Below, piece by piece: positions 34,701 to 44,700 of a stretch of DNA of 64,000 nt. The notes under the pieces were generated by a model, which saw nothing but the letters and a program-made list of their open reading frames with translations, did not search any database and was not told the DNA's origin. Location: NCBI GenBank assembly GCA_015350385.1, contig WNKI01000001.1:11963329-12027328 (forward strand). The letters are read 5' to 3'. Position 1 is the stretch's first letter. Each line of letters begins with the position of its first letter. Position numbers and translations under genes: made by a program. This DNA comes from Aculops lycopersici. Lineage: Eukaryota; Arthropoda; Arachnida; Trombidiformes; Eriophyidae.

Positions 34701-34804
34701 TTTGCCTCACAGACATGGAATTTGTCGAGATCATCACCGACAAACTGGAGCGCGTGCTGCTAGTTCAGAATGGCGGCCGCGAAGTGATCACCATCCACTC
34801 GTAG
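19800..34804 (+). CDS. kcc: K-Cl cotransporter (KCC, kazachoc; SLC12A4-7 group)
   Basis: Four coding exons: 19800-21210, 25992-27874, 33946-34435 and 34713-34804; phases agree and the product is 1291 residues. KCCs export K+ and Cl- electroneutrally at the plasma membrane. Exon 1 holds a long Ser/Gly-rich N-terminus, the first membrane segments from about residue 141 (GTLAGVFFPCVQNIFGVILF), and the cysteine-containing extracellular loop expanded by a Gln-rich run. Exon 2 holds the remaining segments, with FPSCTGILAGSNRSGDL, NWRPRFRHYHW and ASQLKAGKGLT. Exons 3-4 have SDYAYERTLMMEQRS and end GGREVITIHS, the KCC C-terminus. RRMQTALALNE keeps the threonine phosphorylated by WNK-SPAK in vertebrate KCCs. 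The ATG at 19800 is the first in frame. Confidence 0.93.
21211..25991 (+). other. KCC intron 1 (4.8 kb)
   Basis: It starts GTTAGT and ends AACAG. I see no exon or nested gene that I can support. Open frames at 21614-22318 and 25078-25662 (minus) lack ATG starts, splice context or domains. A (CCT)n tract lies at about 23246-23267. The sequence is rich in GCTAGC-, GACTCG- and GCCAGC-type words. Confidence 0.6.
27875..31117 (+). other. Left part of KCC intron 2
   Basis: The intron begins GTAAGT after an ATG codon. This part shows no supportable gene on either strand and leads into the 3' end of the nested minus-strand gene at 31118. The whole intron runs to 33945 (ACAG). Confidence 0.6.
31118..33414 (-). 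CDS. Nested gene: membrane-anchored I29 cathepsin-propeptide-inhibitor protein
   Basis: Lies inside KCC intron 2 on the opposite strand. Exons: 33414-32629, 32243-31941 and 31861-31118, all phase 0, about 610 residues; the last acceptor is the least certain. Residues 85-110 form one hydrophobic segment after a very basic N-terminus, suggesting a type II signal anchor. Residues about 203-271 match the I29 propeptide of cysteine cathepsins: SWFNYELYKRLYG, an ERFNIN-like helix (EVHKRIYLRRALRIFEQ), QYRAGRLGSLASVNELTDL, then TNEQLTAF across the exon 1/2 join. That join fits the family pattern and supports the splice. No papain-like catalytic domain follows; the remaining 330 residues are Ser/Thr-rich and unknown. 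A cathepsin inhibitor role is inferred. Confidence 0.7.
33415..33945. promoter_or_regulatory. Promoter side of the nested gene / end of KCC intron 2
   Basis: About 530 bp lie between the nested gene's ATG and KCC exon 3. They must carry the nested gene's promoter and the KCC branch point/acceptor (CTAACAG ending at 33945). No clear TATA box was found. Confidence 0.4.
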
Positions 34805-36200
34805 CGAGACGCCAGATAGGAGAGCAGAAGCGTCAACTTCCGGTTCCTACCGCGCAGCCATATGGTTGCTATCTCCTTCGCACAACTTCCGGCCCTCGTA
34901 TAAAATCATCACATTCACAAGTTGGCGATGCGCGAATTCAAATTGGCAGCTGTCTTTGTGAGCTGGTGACACAGGCGAGCTGATGAGCACCCTGAGCAAT
35001 GGACGCTAGTCGAATCTCAAGGCCAAGAGGCCAGCGAAGCAAAAGTAATCTAATCAAATCAAATCAAACCAAATCAAATCAAAAGACCAAAGGACTGAGT
35101 CGAATTGAGAATTCAGTTGAAAATTATACTTGGGAGAAACTGGAAGCAAAACTACCAAACTGGTCCACATAGTTTAGAATCTGCTTTAGACTGTAGAATC
35201 TAAACTAAAACTCAGTCACTCACTCACAGTGACTGATTGACAATCGATTGCTTGCGAACCAAACTCGAAATTTGCTCACAATTTTACACACAAACTCTAA
35301 AACCTAAATTCTGGCTAACAATTTGGGGGCGCAAAGCTCGTGGCTGCGCGCTGATTAAAGCTGAAGCGAGAACCCAAACTAAATCCAAATCAGCGCCTTC
35401 GGTCTACGAGGCACACAAATTCCAGACTCAAGGGGCCAAACAAACAGAGTTATAGAGAAAGATACAAACAGAAACTCGGCAGTCGAGCACAAAACTAGAT
35501 AGATTGACTACTAAACACAATCACTGATTCTAAACAATATCAACAATCGGATTCGCACCACAACAACTCACAAGTTATCGGTGCCAACCAAGCAGCCAAC
35601 CGTATTACGCTTACCGTTACTAGTCGCCATTGACGTTGTTGTTGTTGCTGTTGTTGTTACTAGTGGCTCTTGCTACTACAGTTGAGTGCCACTTGATACT
35701 TGCACTTGTTATTAGCTCAACAAACAACATCAAGATTAACGATATCGACGGCAACAACCACCACAAACCAAGTTGCTTGCTCGCCTTTTGGGCTCGCAAC
35801 TGAATTGCTTTTGGCTGACGTTGATATTGATGTTATGAGAGACGCAAAGAGCGTCACATGAGATATCAGCGTTTTTGTTACGCATTTGCTACTCAAGCTC
35901 TATAACTAAATCTGAATCAGAGGCAGAAATCACAAAGACGACAACTAAATAATATTATCTCGTTTACTATTCTCGTTACATAATTAGGACAAAGTCACAC
36001 GCAAAATTTTACACTAAGCTAATTGAATATTTATTATATGATATTATTGATTGATCGATAAACAAATGGACTTGTGCGTTGCGTAACTGACGCGCGCAGT
36101 AACTTAATCTCTTGTTGCGATAGTCTTTTTATTTTTCCCCTTTGGTCGTATTGGGTTTTCCCCGTCAGCCGATTAGTCTTTTGAACAACATTCGGTTCGG
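34805..36200. other. KCC 3' UTR and intergenic region
   Basis: About 1.4 kb between convergent gene ends. It contains an AAATC pentamer repeat at about 35051-35084 and a short GTT/GTTGTT tract near 35640. No coding region is supported. Confidence 0.5.
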
Positions 36201-38996
36201 TTATCCTCTTGAGAATCGAAATTTCTGGCGCCATTTATCCCATTTGAACTTGTGGCGAAGAGTAAATCCGAGAATCATAAGCGATAAAGTGAACAAACTT
36301 AGTGAGATACAAGCGAATAGTAGTCCATAGTAAGAGGCTTGGTGCAAGCAAACGGGTGGTGCATAACCAATTTTGTGCAAAGTTAGTGGCGCAAGTGAGG
36401 ATTGGCTCCTCAAGTCTATACCTCCTATTGCTGTTGCTCTTTTCATGCGCTCATTCAACTCCTCGCGAGACCCGAAGACGCGAAACATTTCCCTTATCCT
36501 TTGCCCCTCTACTTTACCATCATGATGAGCTCCATCCAAATCCATCTGCTTGGCATCAGTGTCTCTCCTCCTTCGTCGTCGCCGACCCCAACTGGGAGTC
36601 GAGTTTGGCCGCTTATTTGAGATCAGGTTGCTCATTGCATATCCACCTTTCACGTCACCGGCGACAAAATTCACGCTTGAATTCGAGTCTAAAGATTGGC
36701 TGTTAAAACCGGAAGTGGTCGAGTGACAAAACACTGGTTCGCAGGGAGATTTGCAATTGCGAATTGTCGCCTGGAATATAAGGTAGTTAGAGTCGGGAAT
36801 CTTGAATGCGTAGAATTCGGATTCCAGCGAACCGTCGGCTGTGCGCTGTAGCTCGGGAAATACATTGATCGCATCCACTGGACACCCACGGCCATCTATC
36901 AGCTGCACCTGACGTCCAGAGTACGGATCTTTTGCCAGCACATTGGTGGCAAATATCTCACTGTGTGTTGACTTCGGATTGCCCATCGGCAACCGGTTAC
37001 TCTCTTGGTATCTAGCTGACATTAGAGGTGTCAGTGGCTCAAATGAACGGAACGGCGACGACAAAAAAGGTGTCTTCTCCAGTCTCAAGGTCAGCAAATC
37101 GCCGAGGGCAATTGTGTTTGTTGGCTGGCCGCGATACAAAATACGCAAACGCACATTTGAGGTGACTATATTCTGCGCCGGCAAATGTTCTATCTGAACT
37201 GGATGCGAGCGCTCGTCGATCCTGGTCTCAAGGTAACTCGAAGTAACCACCGCCTCCCCATCGCCCGAAAAGTGACAGGTGAGATTGTACTTCCTGTCGC
37301 GCGCCGTTTGTACGTAATCGCTGAATTGCACCACAACAATGTTCGTGATCATGTCGCCGAATTGTTGTGTTCCGCAGCGAGGAAATCCTTTAGCCAATCT
37401 GGTTATTCTCAGGACATTTGTAGTGTTTGCATCGGCATCAGTGTAACAAGAGTCGTAGTAGCCGTAGGTGTAGATTCTACCACTGAATGGTTCCTGCGTT
37501 TGCAGGCTAAATTCCATGCCCTCTTCCGAACAGGACTGGGTGACCTCGAGGCATTCACTAGAATCGTGGGCTACATGAGGATCGAAGCCGAATCTGCAGG
37601 GATGTGAGTTATTCCCATTTTTCACTGGTTTCCCTATCTTTGGGCTAGTTGAGTTGGAGTTTGTGGCGGATTTGGTTGCAAACTTGGGGGATTGCAGGGC
37701 AGATTTGCCCAAAACCACAGGTGGTTGCTGCTGCTGCTCTATTCGGTCTATCCGATTTTCTAAAGACGAGAGACGCCCAGTTTCGTCGGGTGCGTGGTAA
37801 AGTCTTCGTCTCAGCTTGGCGGCCACCTTTTCAGCAAGCAGGATTTCCTGCCTCGCCGGACTACTAGAATGTGAGGTTCTAGCTGGTGACTCGTAACTGT
37901 AACTACCTGTCGATGTGTCGGGCCGTTGCTGCAGATAATGTTGTTGCTCGGTGGAGTCAAACGGAAACTGCATACCCGTCGTTGACACTCTTCCTTGAGT
38001 CGAGATCAATGAGGAAGTTGAATCGAGATTTGAATGGGACTCCGAAGAGTCTTCCAATGGAGGAGCTTTCGTCACTGGACGCCACGGAGTCTTCACGACT
38101 CCCTGCGACGAGTAGAACGATGGAGATAAAGTTGGAGGCGCAACCACTTGTTGGCTGGATGTCGTCCCCATTGTTGCCGGTGATGACGACGCTAATTTCG
38201 TCATTTGTGACGTCGCCACCGTTGGCCATTCGTTGGCCGTCTGGCCAAGAGATGATTGTTGGCGCTCGAGTGGTTCGGGTGATGCGTCGCTTTTCATGCT
38301 CTCAACTAGTCCACTTGTTGAACTATTGTCAACCAATTGACTGCTCATCATCATGATTATCATCTTGTCGCTGGGGATCGTGGTCGTGGTTGTCGTGTTC
38401 GCTGATGACGATATTGATGCGGCGCTTTCGTCACCTGATTGATTCTTTATAAACTCAATTGCTGTCGTAGGAGTTATCATTTTCGGTTCCCTTGAAGAAT
38501 TTTGTGTCGGCAGAATGGTGATGTTCAAGTTTTCTTTGCCTCCTGCTCTTGATTTCATCTCACTCAAGGAAGTGCGAGCTCTTTCCGCATTGCTCCCTGT
38601 TTTGATTTGAGATCGTGTTTCACCTTGATAACTTCCAAGTCTCAAATTAGATGCCGGCGAGTGAGTTGATTTATTATTCGAGTTTGAAGTCTTGCTAGAG
38701 AGTGACGATTTGCCTGATCCCCGTTGAGTTTTAAAGTTGGGATTGATTATAATGGAATCATTTGCACCTCTTGATAAAAACATGGACGTCATGCTACCAA
38801 ATGCTTGCTTTATACTTTCCAATTGACTGGTAGTTTCTCCTCTCGAGTTCGTGATTGATAAACTGATTGATATGAGACACAGGAGAGTAAAGATGACAAT
38901 CTTATCATTTGGCTTTGGCCGCTTACTGGCGCTCAAAAGCGGCCGTCCGCGACGCGAGCCAATGGAACCGGAGCCACCGATGCTTGAAGCTCCCAT
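36201..38996 (-). CDS. ZP-domain type I membrane protein
   Basis: Intronless, 931 residues. Residues about 33-50 are hydrophobic (signal peptide or anchor after a basic N-terminus). Residues 55-460 are Ser/Thr-rich and mucin-like with a short basic/coiled stretch near 385-425. Residues about 482-760 form a zona pellucida domain (CLEVTQSC, FSGRIYTYGYYDSCY, FPRCGTQQFG, DGRGCPVDAINVFPEL, ATIRNCKSPCEPVFC). Seven consecutive arginines at 805-811 form a furin-type cleavage site, followed by a membrane segment at about 890-913 and a short basic tail. Arthropod ZP proteins of this plan polymerise in the apical matrix and shape cuticle. The exact orthologue is not assigned. ATG at 38994-38996. Confidence 0.88.
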   Translation of the reverse strand: MGASSIGGSGSIGSRRGRPLLSASKRPKPNDKIVIFTLLCLISISLSITNSRGETTSQLESIKQAFGSMTSMFLSRGANDSIIINPNFKTQRGSGKSSLSSKTSNSNNKSTHSPASNLRLGSYQGETRSQIKTGSNAERARTSLSEMKSRAGGKENLNITILPTQNSSREPKMITPTTAIEFIKNQSGDESAASISSSANTTTTTTIPSDKMIIMMMSSQLVDNSSTSGLVESMKSDASPEPLERQQSSLGQTANEWPTVATSQMTKLASSSPATMGTTSSQQVVAPPTLSPSFYSSQGVVKTPWRPVTKAPPLEDSSESHSNLDSTSSLISTQGRVSTTGMQFPFDSTEQQHYLQQRPDTSTGSYSYESPARTSHSSSPARQEILLAEKVAAKLRRRLYHAPDETGRLSSLENRIDRIEQQQQPPVVLGKSALQSPKFATKSATNSNSTSPKIGKPVKNGNNSHPCRFGFDPHVAHDSSECLEVTQSCSEEGMEFSLQTQEPFSGRIYTYGYYDSCYTDADANTTNVLRITRLAKGFPRCGTQQFGDMITNIVVVQFSDYVQTARDRKYNLTCHFSGDGEAVVTSSYLETRIDERSHPVQIEHLPAQNIVTSNVRLRILYRGQPTNTIALGDLLTLRLEKTPFLSSPFRSFEPLTPLMSARYQESNRLPMGNPKSTHSEIFATNVLAKDPYSGRQVQLIDGRGCPVDAINVFPELQRTADGSLESEFYAFKIPDSNYLIFQATIRNCKSPCEPVFCHSTTSGFNSQSLDSNSSVNFVAGDVKGGYAMSNLISNKRPNSTPSWGRRRRRRRDTDAKQMDLDGAHHDGKVEGQRIREMFRVFGSREELNERMKRATAIGGIDLRSQSSLAPLTLHKIGYAPPVCLHQASYYGLLFACISLSLFTLSLMILGFTLRHKFKWDKWRQKFRFSRG

Positions 38997-40441
38997 CTCG
39001 CCTTCTCAATGTCATCTGGCCACCTGTTTACCTCTAGCTTTTCGGCTGTTTGTTAACTGAATTCAAATTTTAGTGGCTGGTTAGTGGGTGAATTTGCATA
39101 ATGCTCGCGTTAGAGAAAAGGCTCAAATTTCCAGCTAGTCTCGGATGCATTGTTTCGCGTATATCTCGTGCCAATAAGCCAACTATAATGCTGCTTCGTT
39201 TCAAACAGAAGCAACAGTGGCGATAACAGTTGTTAATGCAACGACCACATCCGGCCACCGGAACAAGTTATCGCTTATGGCAAGCGCGCAACAATGGCAA
39301 CAGGTTGCTGCTTCGTTGAGGTTATTTTATTTTATCATTCTTCCAACAGGACAGGATCAAATTTCCTGCGCCTTTGTGCCACTACCGAGCGAGAGCGTTA
39401 AACTCTAAACTAGCACGCCTGTCAACAACCACAACACCGACCAGCTCAAGCGGCCAGCGAGCGGCTCGGCAACAAGTGGTCGTTGGGTTGATGGCAGTGG
39501 CGGTAGTTGTGACAGTAGCAGCAAGTGGACGTGCACCTAACGGGATCGCTCATGACGTCGTCGCCAGCGAACGCCATTGACAATGACTCTAGAATCTGAC
39601 GCTCACTTGACATTAGTTCGACTTCAAGCGCCGCAGTCGGAAACTAACGCGATTGCGTTGGCAACCCTTGGCTTCACCCCTACGGACCGAGTGTCCCGTT
39701 AACCTCGCCAAAGTTTCAGCTAGTCCGATGTATGATCCCCTTGTGTCGCAGGTGTTTGTCAAGTGCGCAAAGTTTGCAGGTTCCACTCGACTCGAGTGTT
39801 CACAGTGGCACCCGTCGAGGCCAAAAGTTGACACGATTAATTAGTTGAGTTGCAACATCCGAAGACAAAAGAAAGAGTTGACTTCTATTTCCACCTCAAA
39901 CAACAGACAATAGATAGTCAGTCATTGGTTAAGTTAAGAAGGTAGACAAGTTGGCGCTCGTAGCAAAAAGGGTCGCTGAATTTGGATTAGATGTTCTATT
40001 ATTTATTACTATTGTGTTTATTATTATCATTATTATTATACTTTATTTACTCTACTATGTACAAATACTATTATGTTCTACGTTGGCAATGCAAAGTTGG
40101 TTAGATTAATATAATTATTATTATCATCATTTGTTGGGTGCGGGGCAGACGCAGCGCCAAGACCGTTGATGAGTCTTGGCTTTCGTTTGGTCTGTTGCAG
40201 CTGACTCCATAAATCCCGCGTCTAGTTCGTGCTCTTTGCTTCCTTTGAATCATCTGGTTCTTTGTCTGACTATTTGTTGCTTGTTTGCTTTCCCGTGTTC
40301 GTGTTGTCGCTAGTACTGTTGCTGTCGCTGTTGCTCGGGCGCTAAATTGAGATCATTCGATGAGAGCCACTTGTTGCTTTGGCCGGCCATTAATTAGATT
40401 TGCCAGCCACAATCAATCAATCAGTGAGACATAGAGTCGCG
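38997..40441. other. Intergenic, upstream of the ZP gene
   Basis: No supportable gene. An ATT/TTA-rich stretch at about 39990-40130 contains several minus-strand AATAAA-like signals and is the likely 3' end of the defensin-like gene. One GCAACAAGTGG word lies at 39469-39479 and its complement at 40367-40377. Confidence 0.5.
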
Positions 40442-41377
40442 TCACACGATCTCCTCCGAGTTGCGCTCGATGACAGCCAATCTAATGAGTCGCTTGGTGG
40501 CCGACTGCTGCGACGTCACTGGCTCCTGCTCGTCTGCCGCCCTGGCGGCTCCATTTCCGGCCGCCAGTTGTACCTGCGCGCTGCCGCTAGCTGGCGCTGA
40601 GGTTGGAGTTGCGGTGGTGGTCGAGGTTGTTGTTGTTGTTGTTTGGTTGTCGCTGCTGCTAATTTGAATCTCAACCGAATCCTCGTCATTTGTGCCACCT
40701 GTGGATCCGTTGCCCTGTTGCGAACTGTCCGTCGCCCCCTCCTCGTCGCTCTCCTCGCTGCCGTCCGGTTGCACGTCGCGTGCGGCGGCAGTGAGACGCT
40801 CGTGATTTTTGGCCAGGTAGTCGAGGAACTTTTCCGAATTTTCGTCTGGAATGTTATTGGTGTCCGAGGATTTGTCGCTCAAATCAGGAATCAGCAAGGT
40901 GGTTAGAGTTGCCTGCTGCTGCTGCTGGCGTTCAGCTGGTGCCTTGGTTGTTGTGCTGCTGCTCGTTGTTGTCGTCGTCTTTATCACGATAGCCTCCGGA
41001 TTTAAAGTTGATGCTGGAGTGGTCGTGGCGGGCTTGGCCGCAGCGACTTGTTGCTGCTGCTGGTTGTTGGTGGTTAGAATGATTGGTGCAGTTCCGTTCA
41101 ACTTGAGCGAGTCCAGCTCGGTTTGGTTGACTGTCTTGTCTGGATTGTAGTGGACTTTGTCGTACCAATTCCACTCGTCGCCGCACTTCCGGCAGATGCA
41201 CTGAATCCAAGCAAAGTGGCCGCAGTAGCCCATGTGGCATCCCTGCTGGCCACAGTATTCCTGGCAACTTCCGTCGTCAAAAGGACATCCTTGGCCGGCT
41301 TGCGCTCCTTGAATCAAACAGGTGGTTGCTAGAACCACGGTTGCGACCAAAATCCTCATGTTGCTCGTTAGTCTCAT
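40442..41377 (-). CDS. Secreted protein: defensin-like domain with mucin-like tail
   Basis: Intronless, 311 residues from the ATG at 41375-41377 (a second ATG lies at 41357-41359). Residues 7-27 are a signal peptide ending AQA. Immediately after it, six cysteines have spacing C-x6-C-x3-C-x9-C-x7-C-x-C (Cys31, 38, 42, 52, 60, 62), the CS-alpha-beta spacing of tick and scorpion defensins, including GYC before the fourth. Two extra cysteines (47 and 65) could add a fourth disulfide. No propeptide precedes the domain. After about residue 70 the protein is Thr/Ser/Gln-rich with TTTT runs and NxT sequons, then acidic. Known defensins end after the last Cys, so the roughly 240-residue tail is unusual. 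Antimicrobial activity is inferred; a matrix or salivary role is possible. Confidence 0.72.
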   Translation of the reverse strand: MRLTSNMRILVATVVLATTCLIQGAQAGQGCPFDDGSCQEYCGQQGCHMGYCGHFAWIQCICRKCGDEWNWYDKVHYNPDKTVNQTELDSLKLNGTAPIILTTNNQQQQQVAAAKPATTTPASTLNPEAIVIKTTTTTSSSTTTKAPAERQQQQQATLTTLLIPDLSDKSSDTNNIPDENSEKFLDYLAKNHERLTAAARDVQPDGSEESDEEGATDSSQQGNGSTGGTNDEDSVEIQISSSDNQTTTTTTSTTTATPTSAPASGSAQVQLAAGNGAARAADEQEPVTSQQSATKRLIRLAVIERNSEEIV

Positions 41378-41674
41378 ATTGTTTTTTTTTGCAATTGACT
41401 TGTTGTCGCTATGGTTGAGTTTGGATGTAATCTCTTTTAGACAAGGTAAATCTGTGTATTTCTTGTTCGCGATGATTGACTTGTAGTAGTTTTCGATTAA
41501 TAATCTCAATTCGAATTGTTAATCTCAATTGGCTTGTCAGTTGATTTGATTGTGTCAACTGGTGGCCGCTGCTCGCTATTTATACCATCGGCTAGCCAAT
41601 CGAAACAAAGAAACAGGCAGCTTGGCTAGCGGCACCAATCAGTCTACAAGCCAGTTGATTGGTTGCGCGTCGTT

Positions 41675-41709
<35 letters not shown>

Positions 41710-44700
41710 TGTAGTTGTCGGTTTTTGTCATTTGCCATCATCTCAAGTGGCCCTCACGCGTCAGATGATCTTATCTCCAGATAAGGAGCTCGCGGCCAAA
41801 CGAGATGTCGATCGGCTGGGATAAGACAGCGTAGCAAATGAGCATTTGTGTTTGTTTTTCTCTCGCTTTCTCTCTATCCATCAAACGAGATGATCTATCT
41901 GGTAAGAACAAGAAAGGGGACAAGAGGGAAGTGAAACTGGTACAGTTTGGCACACAAAAATTGGCGATCGATTAAGTTTGGTCTACCTCGCAGCTAGAAA
42001 TGATACTCTCTCATTTTTACTCCATGTGATTGACGATAAGCAAGCGCAGCGGTTCGCTCTCGTCAAGTTTATCCTCAAGTTAACCCTTTAGTCAACGCAA
42101 GGCAATCAAGTCGATCTGGTGAGAAGGTCTTGCAATCGAGCAGGCAGATTATACAATCTAACCCAGAAAGTCGGCGCAAAGTCAGTGGATTTTCCCTGAA
42201 CCGCTTTGATCTATCAGAGCACCAAGCGTTCAGCCACGAGAAACCCCCCAAGTCGGAAGGCCAAAACTTTCCCATTTGGAGCGAGTGTCTCGACAAACGT
42301 GCCAGTCGCCGTGACGCCACCAACACCAACATCGACAACCTCACAATTTTGACTGTTTGCTCTGTCGCTTGCTCTCGCTTGCCACTTCAAGCAAACATTG
42401 CAACCACTTGTTGCTTGCCCGCTCGCTCACTTGGTGCTCAATTGTATCACACAGAGAGAGAAATTCTCGCTATCGACTCATTGGCTTCTCCTCCTTCTTC
42501 TTCTTTTTGTTTGATGATTTACATACTTAACTTAATTATCGACTTGCATTTGAGTTTATCAAATTCACGGGTTAATAAGTCAAGTGGAAAGTGGAGTGAG
42601 ATAAACTTACTCTATCCCGAACGACAAGCTTGACCCTTTTCCATTGCAATCATTAGACCAATTACTTATTCGATTTGGAACGACAGCTGACCCCTCGATC
42701 GAGGAAAAGTAACTCGGATAGCGGGTCGAGGGAAAAGTTTTTCCGCTATGCATGTCGGCGACCTCCCGCCGGTTGTTGTCTAGAAACTGGAAAACCATTG
42801 GGACAAAGCGAGCGCCACTATGTCTGAGACACCAAAGATCGTTGCCTTGGACAGCTAGTGACAGAAGCAAGCTGAACAACAAAGAGTCTTTCAGTCGGCC
42901 GCGTGACGCACCTCAATTAATTGGTCTGATGGCGACAAGCACCGTGCTGTCAATATGAGCCGATGGGAGTGACGACTCAGCTCGACGGTTCGGTTGAATT
43001 GAATGGAACATAATCCATCGAGGGTATATGAAAGGGACAACCTGTAACCTACAGAGCGACACAATTGTGTTATCGATCTTAAAGATCGGTGCACATGTAT
43101 CATGTGCCGTGCATTAGAAACCACAAGCTTTCAACTTCGAGTTGACTCGACACTTTTGGTCTATGCGACGAGAACTCAGACGACAGCAACAATACTCATA
43201 GTGGAGTAGAGTGGTTGATTGAGTCACCGACGACTGCTCTCTTTGCTTTGGCTGAACCAAAATCCTAGTTACTCTCTACTTCTCGGCTCCCAGTTGCGCC
43301 TCCAAATCCAGGAAAACGCCAGCAAGTCTAGCGAGTCCAGGATGATCGAGAGCCACGAGTGGTGGTTGCTGCCTGTTGCCTCAGCAACAAACAAAGCCGA
43401 CGACGAGCATCGTTGGCCTAGTCTAATGAGCTCATGTTACTCGAGGCCAGTGGCGCTAGAGTTTCCTAGCGCTTATCAAGTGCAAAAAGCCACAACTAGA
43501 ACTGGAAACAAGTCAGTCAAACATTGCAACGTGCGTCTGGCCAGTGACACCAGCCTCTGGGTTGGCCGGCCGCTTGGCGGCCGATAAACGAGCTCGCTAG
43601 ACATTTTGACGCCGAGCTCATAATGTGAGTCGGCGCCGGCGGCCGACTCGAGAGGAGATTGCCACTAGAGTAAATATAGAGAGAGTAAGTGTGTTTCGTA
43701 GTCTTTTGAGATGAGGGGAAGCCGATCGAAACTTCCTGCTCTCCAGTCGGTTAATGTAACCAAGAAACAACAAGTGGCTTTGTAGATTGATAGTCGTTTA
43801 ACGGGACATCAAGACTTGCAACAAGTGGTTTTGGATCCTGGTCGATGATTAGCGCCAGATTAGTGTAGAGGATAAAAACAAACAATTTTCTCCTTCTTGG
43901 TGGTTGCTGTCCTGTGTGTTTGTTGTGAGTGTCCAGTCAAGTAGATCCGCGCTCAAAGTTTGTCAAACTCGGAGCGCTTCAGTTATCTCTGTTCATTTAA
44001 GTGAGCATCATATCTACACTGTAACTAACGACAACGACAGTGCATTGTAGCAAATGAACTCGCACTTTTTGGGCGCCGCCAGTTTGAACTGGTTGCCATT
44101 GCGGATCCAGTTGATTGGACAGTTGCTCACTACGGCATACATTGTCACTAGTAGAGCTTATTTTGTTTGTACCATCACTTGCGATAGCGGGAGGAATGAA
44201 CCTCAAGTTTTGGCCAGGACTCTCCGGCGAGCAGATCGCCTAGAAGTTTCATTGGCCAAGTTATTGAAACGATCTCGCTCGCGACAAGTGGAGCTCGGAC
44301 CCGAAGACCATTGCAACGCCAGGCTAGCATTGCAACAAAGAGAGGGAGGGGGAGCAGGCAGCAGCGATAAGTGAATCGATAGAGAAGCAAAGACGTTCGG
44401 TGGTGGCGTCATTGTCATGATCATTAGCTTAGTGGTGGCTATTGCTTTTGTTGTCTCGGGGAGAACCAAGTTCAGCGCTTGCCTTTGCCTCTCGGTACTG
44501 GCATTGCCAACAACGATGCGCCATTCGACTCCGAGGCGATGGAACACAAAAGAACGCGACAGTGGCCGCTGCTCACTTCGGTCCTTCAAACTTCCAACTG
44601 ACTTTAGGTTAGCCGGCCAACCGACTGGCCGGCTGGCCAGCTGACTGACCGAATGGCTGGCCGGCAAAGGGCGAGCATTTAACGCGCATAGACCGGCGGA

